Part shown: piece by piece, positions 32,139 through 40,314 of the stretch
Numbering within the stretch: the first letter of the stretch is position 1
How the letters are laid out: each line of letters opens with the position of its first letter
Assembly: GCA_035945995.1 (NCBI GenBank)
Contig: DASYZR010000115.1
Span: forward strand, 1 to 52,612
Direction of reading: 5' to 3'
Origin: a bacterium
Lineage (GTDB): Bacteria; Sysuimicrobiota; Sysuimicrobiia; Sysuimicrobiales; Segetimicrobiaceae
DNA: 52,612 bases
Program-made: the position numbers and the translations under genes
Notes under the pieces: model-generated
What the model saw: only the letters and a program-made list of their open reading frames with translations
What the model was told of the DNA's origin: nothing
Databases searched by the model: none

Positions 32139-35100
32139 TTAGAGTCCCGCCGGGGGTGACGCCGCCACCGCCGCGAGCGCGTCCGCCACGGAGGGAAAGG
32201 CGCGGAACTGCGTGCTCAGCCCGGCGATGGACACGATCCGCTCGAGCGCGGAACCGGGAGGGACGACGAGGGCGAGCGACCGCCGCTGCGTGCTCAGATC
32301 CCGCCCGAGCGCGAAGAGCGCGCGGATCGTGTGGCTGTCGATGTAGCGGACGTGCTCGAGGGAGACGATGACGGCGGCCGAGTTGTCGCGGGCGGCCTCC
32401 TGAAACGCCTGTCGCACGAATTCGAGGCAGGTGTCGTCCAGATCGCCGAACGTTTCGACCACCGGCAGTTGGGCCACCCGATGCACGCGCGCCCCGGCCG
32501 TCGGTTCGTCCGCCCCGGCGACGGCGCGCTCGCGGCCCCGCGTGAGGGTCGGATCGGCATCGTCGGGGGCCGGCGCCGGGGTGGAGCCGGCGGCACCGGC
32601 CCCCGACGTGACCGCCGGTGCTCGGGCGCCGCCTCGCCGCACCGTGACGGCGACGGTGGTGCCGGCGGATGTCCGGTCCATCTCGACCGAGTCGGCGAGC
32701 GCCTCGATGAGGCGCAAGCCGTGGCCTCCGCCGTCCGGCGCGCGCGCCGGACGCCAGCTTCCAGTGTCGCCGATGCTCACCCGCACCGCGTCCCCCTCGT
32801 GAGCGCCCTCGACGCGCACGGCGCCGTCGGCGCCCCGGTACGCGTGCTCGATCACGTTGTTCACCGCCTCCCCCACCGCGATCGTGAGGGCCACGGTCCG
32901 CGTTTCGTTGAGGCCGGCCACCCGGGCCAGCCGCCGCACCGTCTGGCGGATCAGTCCCGCGCTCGCCGGCTCGGCCGGGAGGGTGAGCTTGAACCGGGAG
33001 AACGGAGACGGATCGAGCGCGAGCGTGATGACCGCGGCGTCGTCCCCGGACTGCCGGTCGCCGACCACCCGGCGCAGGATGGCACCCGGACGATCCCCGG
33101 ACGGTGCCATCATCTCGCGCTGGGCCGCAAGGACCACGGCGTCCTGCCCCGCGACCACGTCCCGCGAATGCTCGATGAGGCCGTCGGTGTAGAGCACGAG
33201 CAGGGCGCCCTGCGGCAGCCGCACGGTCCACGAGGGGACGCTCTGCATGTGGAGGTATCCGAGCGGGACTCCGCCGGTCGGCAGGATCCGCGGGTCCTCT
33301 CCCGGCGCGGCGAGCACCGGACCCGGGTGGCCCGCCGTCGCGTAGGAAAACGCCGAGGTCACCGGATCGAAGATGCCGACGATCGCGGTTGCCATGGCGT
33401 CGCGGCCGTGCGCCAGCGCCAGGGCCTGGCTTGCCTGCGTGAGCACCCCCGCCGGATCGCCCTGGTCAAGGGCTGCGGCTCGGATCGTCTGCCGCAGCTC
33501 GGCCATCACGACCGCGGCGGCGAGCCCCCGGCCCGCGACGTCCCCGATGGACACCGCGAGGCCGCCGGACGGCAGCCGGAAGACGTCGTACCAGTCGCCG
33601 CCGACGTCGGATTCGTGGGCGCCCGGCTGGTACACGGCGTCGACGGCCAGTCCGGGCACCTGGGGGATCGCCACGGGCAGCAGCGCGCGCTGAAATGTCT
33701 CGGCCACGCGGTGTTCGCGTTCGTATAGGCGCGCCCGTTCCACCGCCTGCGCGCACTGGTGCGCGAGCGTGAGGATGAAGGTCATCTCGTCGCCGTCGAA
33801 CGACCGCGGCGCGCCGAAGTTCATGTAGAGCACCCCGAGCGCGCTGCCTCGCGTCAGCAGCGGGACCGCGGCGCGCGCCCCATGCCGGATCGTCTCGGGC
33901 AGCTCTTCGCGCGCCGGATAGTGGCCGGCGAGGTCGGCCTCGGACTCGAGCAGCACGACGCGGCCGGTGCGCATGCATTCGCCGATCCCGCCGAACTGAT
34001 CGGGCAGGAACCGATTCCAGCGTGCGACGACGTCGGCCGGATACCCCGTGGCGTGGACGAGTTCCAGCACCACCCCGTCCGTGGCGAGGAGCGAGAGCGC
34101 GGCCGCGCGCGCGCCAAGCGCGTCGACGGCCTGTGCGACGATCACCGCGGCGACCTCCGCGGGCGTGACGCTTTCGGAGAGGGCGGCCGTCATCGCCGCC
34201 AGCCGCGTCGCACGCCCGACGGCCCGCTCGGCCGTACGGCGGGCGTCCTCTTCGGTCAGGACACGCCGTCGTAGCTCCTCGGCCGCGCCGGCCCGCTCGG
34301 CGACGATGCGGGCCACCGTCAACGTGATGATGGTCATCATGCCGATGAAGAGCGACAGGTAGACCAGCGCTTCGTTCCGCTCCGGCGTCACCGACGCGAA
34401 CGGGCCGAGCCGATGGATGGTGCCCCAGACGGAGATCGCCGCGACCAGCGTCACCGCGGTGACCGCATCGCGAGGGCCGAACCGGAACCCGGCCCAGATC
34501 AGGAACGGCACAATGGCGAAGCCAAACGGAAAGCGGCTGCCGAACACCACCCCGCTCGTGGCCAGCAGGACCGCGATGAAAATCAGGCGATCGACCGCAC
34601 CGGACAGCGTCCAGCCGAGCCGCGGGGTGTCGGCCCACAGCAGCAGGAGCGGCGTCACGAGCAGGGCACCGCACGCGTCGCCCAGCCACCACGTCAGCCA
34701 CATCGGGCCGGCGATCCGCGGGGAGGCGAAGCCGCCGAGGTCGAGACTGAGCACCCCGAGGGTCGCGCTAATCGCCGTGCTCAGCGCGGCGGCGACGATG
34801 GCAAAGCGCACGATATCGTCGAGGCGGTCAAACGCCCGGCGTCCGCCCGCGTACCGGTTTACGAGGGTGACCGCGACCACCGCTTCCAACGTGTTGCCCG
34901 TGGCGATGCCGAGCGAGGTCCAGATCGTTCCGAGGGTGGTGTCGTTCGTCACGAAGGCGCCGACGAACACCCCGGGCCACGCGCGGGTTCCGAGCAGCAA
35001 GAGCCCGGCGATCGCGATGCCGGTCGGCGGCCACACGGGGCTCGCGCTGGGATGCAGGTAGGCGAGCTGCAGGCCGGTCTTGCCGGCGAGGACGTACAGG

Positions 35101-35183
35101 CCTGCGAACGCCGCGGTTTCGGCGATCCACCGCGCGGTGTAGTGATGCCGGCTAAGCGGGGCGGCCGCGGCTTCGTGGCTCAT
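32139..35183 (-). CDS. MASE1-GAF-PP2C(SpoIIE)-HATPase-STAS multidomain signalling protein
   Basis: 1014 residues. MASE1 membrane sensor with about eight helices (20-295; ASPVWPPTGIAIAG near 48). GAF domain (330-490). SpoIIE/RsbU phosphatase (500-725) with metal motifs VGGDWYDVF (527-535), GDVAGRG (547-553), YTDGLIE and GDDAAVI (713-719). RsbW-like serine kinase domain (730-850) with N-box GEAVNNVIEHA and GGGHGLRLI. Acidic/Pro-rich linker (853-898). STAS domain (900-1010) with YIDSHT, where S950 is the expected phospho-serine. Phosphatase, kinase and antagonist of a partner-switching system are thus joined. It probably controls a sigma factor or another effector in response to a membrane signal. 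Confidence 0.9.
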   Translation of the reverse strand: MSHEAAAAPLSRHHYTARWIAETAAFAGLYVLAGKTGLQLAYLHPSASPVWPPTGIAIAGLLLLGTRAWPGVFVGAFVTNDTTLGTIWTSLGIATGNTLEAVVAVTLVNRYAGGRRAFDRLDDIVRFAIVAAALSTAISATLGVLSLDLGGFASPRIAGPMWLTWWLGDACGALLVTPLLLLWADTPRLGWTLSGAVDRLIFIAVLLATSGVVFGSRFPFGFAIVPFLIWAGFRFGPRDAVTAVTLVAAISVWGTIHRLGPFASVTPERNEALVYLSLFIGMMTIITLTVARIVAERAGAAEELRRRVLTEEDARRTAERAVGRATRLAAMTAALSESVTPAEVAAVIVAQAVDALGARAAALSLLATDGVVLELVHATGYPADVVARWNRFLPDQFGGIGECMRTGRVVLLESEADLAGHYPAREELPETIRHGARAAVPLLTRGSALGVLYMNFGAPRSFDGDEMTFILTLAHQCAQAVERARLYEREHRVAETFQRALLPVAIPQVPGLAVDAVYQPGAHESDVGGDWYDVFRLPSGGLAVSIGDVAGRGLAAAVVMAELRQTIRAAALDQGDPAGVLTQASQALALAHGRDAMATAIVGIFDPVTSAFSYATAGHPGPVLAAPGEDPRILPTGGVPLGYLHMQSVPSWTVRLPQGALLVLYTDGLIEHSRDVVAGQDAVVLAAQREMMAPSGDRPGAILRRVVGDRQSGDDAAVITLALDPSPFSRFKLTLPAEPASAGLIRQTVRRLARVAGLNETRTVALTIAVGEAVNNVIEHAYRGADGAVRVEGAHEGDAVRVSIGDTGSWRPARAPDGGGHGLRLIEALADSVEMDRTSAGTTVAVTVRRGGARAPAVTSGAGAAGSTPAPAPDDADPTLTRGRERAVAGADEPTAGARVHRVAQLPVVETFGDLDDTCLEFVRQAFQEAARDNSAAVIVSLEHVRYIDSHTIRALFALGRDLSTQRRSLALVVPPGSALERIVSIAGLSTQFRAFPSVADALAAVAASPPAGL

Positions 35184-35289
35184 GTCGAGCCACGGGTGTT
35201 TCCGCGCTCCTCCGGGGACTTCCTCCGCCGTCTGCCTGAGAGGCCGGGACGCGGCGCGTTTCGGTGCCGGCGCCGAGGAGTTCTCGGCC

Positions 35290-35888
35290 GGCGATGACTT
35301 CCAGGCTCCGCCGATAGAGGAGTTGAGGACCGAGAACGGAACTCTCCTCGCCTACTACCGCCGGCGTTTCTCCGACGCGATCGCCCTGGCGCTGTTCGCG
35401 GCGTACCTGCTGCCCCAGGGAGTGCTCTTCATCCCGCTCGCGGTGATGCTGTCGCGGCTCCATCTGTTCGGCGGCATCACGGCGCTGATCGTAGTCTATC
35501 CCACGCTGGTCATTCCGTTCGGGACCTGGGTGCTCTGGACGTACTTTCACCGGCTGCCGGCCGATCTGTTCGACCATGCCCGTGCCGAGGGGCCGGGGTG
35601 CTCCGCGTGCTCTGGAACGTGGTCCTGCCGCTCTCGTGGCCGGCCGTGGCCGCCGTGGCCCTGTTTGGCGCGGCCGTCGTCTTCAACGACTACCTTTACA
35701 CGTTCACGCTCGTCTCCGGACACGAGAACATGACGCTGATGGCGGACGTGGGCAGCAACCTGCTTGACATCGACGACCCGGGCCCTACGTTCGCGGAGAT
35801 CCTTCTCGGCCTGGGGCCGGCGGCGTTCACGTGCGCCCTGTTCGCCGACGCCTTCGGGAAAGGGCTCGGGGCGGGCGTCATCGACTAG
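35290..35888 (+). pseudogene. Truncated, frameshifted MalG-type ABC permease remnant
   Basis: The frame LALFAAYLLPQGVLFIPLAV to FHRLPADLFDHARAEG ends in a wrong frame near 35595. The next frame continues RVLWNVVLPLSWPAVAAVAL and NDYLYTFTLVSG to the stop at 35886-35888. One missing base near 35590 separates them. The first about 100 residues of the family are absent, and no partner permease or binding protein lies nearby. This is a decayed fragment beside the MASE1 gene. Confidence 0.65.
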
Positions 35889-35969
35889 GCTACCCTCCGA
35901 CGGTGGCCTAGCATGAGCGAGATGCTGTTCTCCCTGCGGCCGCGCGGCCGGCGCCCCAGCCGCGACTCG

Positions 35970-36095
35970 CTAGCGCTGCTCGCCGGCGTGGCTGTTGTCG
36001 TTCTGCGGAGGCGGCGACGTGTCGCCGTGATACTGGACGGGACCGAAGAGGCCGCCGAGCAGGAAGAGCCCAAGCAAGAAAAAGAACGGTCCCAT
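35970..36095 (-). CDS. 41-residue membrane microprotein
   Basis: ATG 36095 follows GAGGAGGGAAC at a good distance. The peptide begins MGPFFFLLGLFLLGGLFGP, a single hydrophobic helix, then a polar tail (QYHGDTSPPPQNDNSHAGEQR). It lies 13 nt downstream of the cystathionine beta-lyase stop and would be the last gene of the OsmC-lyase operon. The strong ribosome binding site and clean helix argue for a real gene. The function is unknown. Confidence 0.5.
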   Translation of the reverse strand: MGPFFFLLGLFLLGGLFGPVQYHGDTSPPPQNDNSHAGEQR

Positions 36096-36108
36096 ATTCG
36101 TTCCCTCC

Positions 36109-37290
36109 TCAGCCGGTGCCGCCGGCCGCCGTCGCGAGCCGCCGCAGCCCGGCGTCCAAATCCGCCATGAGGTCCTCGACGGCCTCCAACCCCACGTGCA
36201 GGCGCAGGAGCGTCCCGGGCTCCACCCACGGCCGCACTGTGCGGACGCCTGTGAGCTGCGGCGGGGTGATGAGGCTTTCAAAGCCTCCGAAGCTCGCGCC
36301 GATCTGGAATAGCTGCAGGCCGTCGAGCATGGCCGCGACGGCCGCCCGCGACTCGGTTCGCAGCACCACCCCAAAGAGGCTCGACGACCCGGTGAAGTCA
36401 CGCTTCCACAGCGCATGGCCGGGGTCCTCGGGCAGCGCCGGATGCAGCACGCGGATGACCTCGGGGCGGCGGGCGAACCAGCGGGCCAGGTCGAGCGCCG
36501 ATTCCTCGTGCCGGCGCAGACGCACGGCGAGCGTGCGCAGCCCGCGGAGCGTCTCGTAGCACAGGTCCGGCGCCACGCAGTCGCCGAACTCGCCGACCCC
36601 GTCCTTGAGGCGCCGAAACAGCGCGTCGGTTCGGGCCGTGACCACGCCCATCATGAGATCGGAGTGGCCGGCGAGGTACTTGGTCGCCGCCTGGATCTCA
36701 ACGTCGGCGCCGTGGTCAAACGCCCGAAAATACAGCGGCGTCGCCCAGGTGTTGTCGAAGAACACGATCGCGCCGCGCTCGTGGGCCGCGGCGGCGATCG
36801 CCGGGAGGTCCTGCACTTCGAACGTGAGCGACCCCGGGGACTCCGCGTGGACGACGCGCGTGTTCGGCCGGATGAGCCCGGCGATGCCGGCGCCCAACGT
36901 CGGGTCGTAGAACGTGGCCTCGACGCCGAAGCGGGTCAACACCGACGCACAGAACGTACGCGCCGGACCGTAGACGCTGTCCGGCACCAGCACGTGATCC
37001 CCTTGGCGGAGAAATACCGCGAGGGCCTGCGTGATCGCCGCAAGACCCGACGAGGTGACGATCGACCGGGCCCCGCCGGACAACTCGGCGAGCGCCTCCG
37101 TCAGCGCGAGGGTGATGGGGGTGCCGTCGATACCGTAGTGGAAGCTGGTATACTTGCGTTCCATGCGGCGCTCGTACGCGTCCATCGTCGGAAAGACGAT
37201 GGTCGACGCGCGATGGATCGGCGGATTCACCGTCCCCTGATGCCGCGCCGGGTCGCGGCCGGCGTGCACGAGCCTCGTCTCGGGTCTCAT
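36109..37290 (-). CDS. metC: Cystathionine beta-lyase (trans-sulfuration PLP enzyme)
   Basis: 393 residues, fold-type I PLP enzyme of the Cys/Met metabolism family. The PLP lysine is in AATKYLAGHSDLMMG near residue 205; RSIVTSSGLAAITQAL and FFDNTWATP supply the cofactor loops. TKYLxGHSDxMxG is closest to MetC-type lyases that split cystathionine to homocysteine, ammonia and pyruvate. Its ATG overlaps the stop of the OsmC selenoprotein gene (ATGA), which places both in one sulfur-related operon. Gamma-synthase activity cannot be excluded. Confidence 0.82.
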   Translation of the reverse strand: MRPETRLVHAGRDPARHQGTVNPPIHRASTIVFPTMDAYERRMERKYTSFHYGIDGTPITLALTEALAELSGGARSIVTSSGLAAITQALAVFLRQGDHVLVPDSVYGPARTFCASVLTRFGVEATFYDPTLGAGIAGLIRPNTRVVHAESPGSLTFEVQDLPAIAAAAHERGAIVFFDNTWATPLYFRAFDHGADVEIQAATKYLAGHSDLMMGVVTARTDALFRRLKDGVGEFGDCVAPDLCYETLRGLRTLAVRLRRHEESALDLARWFARRPEVIRVLHPALPEDPGHALWKRDFTGSSSLFGVVLRTESRAAVAAMLDGLQLFQIGASFGGFESLITPPQLTGVRTVRPWVEPGTLLRLHVGLEAVEDLMADLDAGLRRLATAAGGTG

Positions 37291-37706
37291 CGGTCCTCCT
37301 GCAGCGTGACGTTCACGACGACCTCGGTCGCGACCGCGACCGTGCGGTACAGCGGTCAGCGGCTCCTCCAGACCTCGACCAGCCGCTCCGCCTCCGCCCG
37401 GCCGACCCCCCGCAGTTCGAAGCGCACTTCGATCCGCCGGAACTGCGCCGGGTCGGCACGATCCTGGACTCCACTGATCGTCGCGACGAGGCCGGTCAGC
37501 GGCACGCCGTTGCCCGCGGCGTAGTTCTCGATGAGCGTCACCCCGCAGGACGAGATGCCGGCGAGAAACGATTCGGTGTTGCTCAGCGCCTCGGGCTTCG
37601 TCGACGAGTCGAGCACGAAGTGATGCGCCCTCGCGCTGCTGAGCGAGCGGCCGGGCCGCCCGATCGACGCGCTGCGGACCGTGGTCACGACGCTGTCATC
37701 GGCCAT
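37287..37706 (-). CDS. OsmC-family protein with in-frame TGA (putative selenoprotein)
   Basis: 139 codons from ATG 37706 (GGAGG 6 nt before) with TGA at codon 117 (37358-37356). The OsmC fold is recognisable: FVLDSS, ESFLAGISSCGVTLIENYA with the first redox cysteine C54, RIEVRFELRG, then EVWRSR-U-PLYRTVAVATEVVVNVTL. OsmC/Ohr proteins have their second active cysteine in a CPxxxT motif, exactly where TGA stands. A SECIS-like hairpin follows. The frame beyond the TGA continues in OsmC-like sequence and ends in a 4-bp overlap with metC, so read-through is needed for normal gene spacing. The predicted role is hydroperoxide or thiol redox chemistry. Confidence 0.88.
37325..37342 (-). promoter_or_regulatory. 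SECIS-like hairpin in the OsmC gene
   Basis: On the mRNA strand, 13 nt after UGA: CGGUCGC pairs perfectly with GCGACCG around a GGUC loop located 21-24 nt after the UGA. GGUC also lies in the apical loop of the E. coli fdhF SECIS, where the G and U contact SelB. The geometry closely matches the hairpin at 28098-28116. Confidence 0.78.
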
Positions 37707-37819
37707 GCGGATCCTCCGGGGTAGGACGTCGCGCGACACACTCTTCGCGGCTCCGGCGGCCGCCATCCTGCCCGGGCCGCCGCGCCCCGGGGCAGGCGAT
37801 CCGGGCAAGACCGCGAAAC

Positions 37820-38908
37820 GTGCCCAGCGTGCGCCGCCGCCTGCCCGCCCCGCTCCGGCAGCTGACCTTCTGGTGGCTGCTGCTCCTGGTCCCCCTGTCG
37901 GCGGCCGCCGCCGTGCTCGGCCGGTGGCCGCTCCTGACCTTCCTGCTCTCGGGCGGCGCGCTGTTGCCGCTGGCCGAGTTGATCGGGATCTCGACTCAGC
38001 AGATCGGCCTCCACGCCGGTCCGCGCGTGGGCGGCGTGCTCAACGCCACGTTCGCGAACGTCACGGAGTTCATCCTCGCGATCGTGCTCGTGCTGCACGG
38101 CGAGATCACGGTCGTCAAGACCGCGCTGACGGGCTCGATTCTCGGCAATCTGCTGCTCGTACTGGGCTTCGCGCTGCTGGTCGGAGGGATGCGCCACCGC
38201 ACGCAGCGGTACAGCGCCGCGGCGGCGGGGGTGCACGCGACGTCGTTGACCCTCGCCGTGATCGGCCTGCTCATGCCGGCGCTCTTTTTCTTCACCGGCG
38301 GCCGGCCGAATGCCGGGCAAAGCGAGACGGTGAGCGTGGCCGTCGCCGCGGTGCTGATCGTTCTGTACGGCGCGGCCCTGGTGTTCACGCACCACACGCA
38401 CGAGCACCTGTTCCGGACGCCGTCGCCGGGGGAACGCCCCGACGGCGGGCTCGGGTGGGCGATCGGCGTGCTGGCCGGCGCCTCGGTGGTCGTGGCCGTG
38501 GAATCGCAGCTGCTGGTCACGACGCTCGCGCCGGCGATCGGGGCGCTGGGCCTCTCCAAGTTCTTCGTCGGCCTCGTGCTGGTCCCGCTCTTCGGGAACG
38601 TCGTCGAGCACAGCGCCGCGGTCGGCTTTGCGCTGCGCGATCAGCTCGACGTCACGCTCGAGATCGCGATCGGCTCGTCGACGCAGGTCGCGCTCTTCGT
38701 CGCCCCGGCGATCGTGTTGATCTCGCTCGCGGCGGGCCACCCCATGAACTTCATCTTCACGACGTTCGAGGTCGCGGCGGTCGGGCTGGCCGTGTTGATC
38801 GTGACCTTCATTTCGCACGACGGCCGGAGCAACTGGCTGGAGGGGGCGCAGTTGCTGGCGGCGTATCTCATCATGGCTGCCTCGGCGTTCTTCGTGAGTT
38901 CTCCGTGA
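37820..38908 (+). CDS. Calcium/proton antiporter (CaCA family)
   Basis: 362 residues with about 11 membrane helices. The two alpha repeats are visible: LNATFANVTEFILAIVLVL with TGSILGNLLLVLG in the first half, and VPLFGNVVEHSAAVGFAL with EIAIGSSTQVALFVAP in the second; the acidic residues (E in NVTE and NVVE) are the ion ligands in CAX proteins. It expels Ca2+ against H+ across the membrane. GTG 37820 is the start used; it diverges from the OsmC gene with a 113-bp gap. Confidence 0.88.
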   Translation: MPSVRRRLPAPLRQLTFWWLLLLVPLSAAAAVLGRWPLLTFLLSGGALLPLAELIGISTQQIGLHAGPRVGGVLNATFANVTEFILAIVLVLHGEITVVKTALTGSILGNLLLVLGFALLVGGMRHRTQRYSAAAAGVHATSLTLAVIGLLMPALFFFTGGRPNAGQSETVSVAVAAVLIVLYGAALVFTHHTHEHLFRTPSPGERPDGGLGWAIGVLAGASVVVAVESQLLVTTLAPAIGALGLSKFFVGLVLVPLFGNVVEHSAAVGFALRDQLDVTLEIAIGSSTQVALFVAPAIVLISLAAGHPMNFIFTTFEVAAVGLAVLIVTFISHDGRSNWLEGAQLLAAYLIMAASAFFVSSP

Positions 38909-38993
38909 CGGCGCCCCGCGCGATCAACGTGGGTGGTGTGCGCCGCCGGACGCCGCCGGTCTGGGAGATGTCGGACGGGATGCGGAGGATACG

Positions 38994-40307
38994 ATGACAC
39001 CGACGACAGGGACGTCCAGCACGAGCCGGCAGGGGGACCTGTTGGAACGCGCCGGCCGGTATCTCGCCGGCGGCGGTCTCGGACTGTTCGTGCTGCCGCC
39101 CGAGGTCAACCTCGTGATCGCCGAGGGCCACGGTAGCCACGTCACCGACGTGGGCGGCCGGGATTTCATCGACTACCACCTCGGCTCGGGGCCGGCGCTC
39201 CTCGGCCACGCGCACCCGGAGATCGTCGAGGCCGTGCAGCGCCAGGTGGCCAAGGGCTCCACGTATTACTTCCTCAACGAGCCGGTGATCCGTCTCGCCG
39301 AGCGGCTGGTGGAGGCGATCCCGTGCGCCGATCAGGTGCATTTCGTAGGCTCCGGAACGGAGGCGACGTTTTTCGCGCTCCGGGTCGCGCGCGCCGCGAC
39401 CGGCCGGTCCAAGGTGCTCAAGTTCGAGGGCGGCTGGCATGGGATGAACGACTACGCCCTGTGGGGCACGGTGCCGTCGCGGCCGAGTTCGTACCCGGAC
39501 GCGGAGCCCGACTCGCTCGGCATTCCCGAGGCGCTGCGCGGCCAGGTCCTCGTTGCGCCGTTCAACGACGCGGAACGGGCGGTCGCGATCATCGAACGCC
39601 ACGCCGCGGATCTCGCGGCCGTGATCGTGGAGCCCCTGCAGCGCGTCCTCGTGCCGGTTCCGGGCTTCCTCGCGGCGCTGCGGGACGTCACGCGCCGGCG
39701 CGGGATTCTGCTGGTGTTCGACGAGGTCGTGACCGGCTTCCGCATCGCCTGGGGCGGCGCGCAAGAGAAGTACGGCGTGGTGCCGGATCTTGCGACGTAC
39801 GGCAAGGCGATGTCCGGCGGATTCCCGATGGCGGCGATCGCCGGCCGCAGCGACGTGATGGCGCACTTCGACGCGCGACGCACAGAACGCTCGCGCCTGG
39901 TGTGGGCGAGCGGCACGCTCAACGGCAACCCGGTCAGCGCGACGGCGGGTCTCGTCGCCCTCGACGTGCTGGGCCGCCCCGGCGCCCTCGACCATTTCCA
40001 CCACATTGGCGGCCGGCTCCGCCGGGACATCGAGGTGATCGGCCGGCGCCACGGGTTTCCGGTCCAGACGCCGGGCGAGGACGCCGTCTTCGGCGTGCGC
40101 TTCACCGACCGGCGGCCGCTCCGGACCTGGGCCGATTTGCTCACCGCGGATACGGCGCTCAATCTGCGCTGGTCCATCGAAATGCTGAAGCGCGGCATCC
40201 TCGTCAATCCCAACGAGAAATTCTATCTCTCGCTGGCCCACACGGATGCCGACGTCGACCGCACGCTCGAGGCCTGCGACGTGGCGTTCGCGGCGATTCG
40301 GGCCTAG
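38994..40307 (+). CDS. Class III aminotransferase (glutamate-1-semialdehyde aminomutase-like)
   Basis: 437 residues. PLP lysine in LATYGKAMSGGFPMAAIAG near residue 270; LLVFDEVVTGFR supplies the cofactor-binding Asp; HFVGSGTEATFFALRVARAATGR and KFEGGWHGMND are family stretches. The pattern resembles GSAM/HemL-like and other omega-aminotransferases. No other tetrapyrrole gene is nearby, and a gamma-glutamyltransferase-like gene follows after 7 bp, so a different amino substrate is likely. GGAGGA precedes ATG 38994. Confidence 0.85.
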   Translation: MTPTTGTSSTSRQGDLLERAGRYLAGGGLGLFVLPPEVNLVIAEGHGSHVTDVGGRDFIDYHLGSGPALLGHAHPEIVEAVQRQVAKGSTYYFLNEPVIRLAERLVEAIPCADQVHFVGSGTEATFFALRVARAATGRSKVLKFEGGWHGMNDYALWGTVPSRPSSYPDAEPDSLGIPEALRGQVLVAPFNDAERAVAIIERHAADLAAVIVEPLQRVLVPVPGFLAALRDVTRRRGILLVFDEVVTGFRIAWGGAQEKYGVVPDLATYGKAMSGGFPMAAIAGRSDVMAHFDARRTERSRLVWASGTLNGNPVSATAGLVALDVLGRPGALDHFHHIGGRLRRDIEVIGRRHGFPVQTPGEDAVFGVRFTDRRPLRTWADLLTADTALNLRWSIEMLKRGILVNPNEKFYLSLAHTDADVDRTLEACDVAFAAIRA

Positions 40308-40314
40308 CGGCGCC

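Noticed and set aside
28774-33231. A 1485-codon open frame on the minus strand
   Set aside because: It lies antisense to the Dpp-type binding protein and permeases and overlaps the STAS/kinase part in another frame. Its composition is Arg/Pro/His/Asp-rich, typical of stop-poor antisense frames in high-GC DNA.
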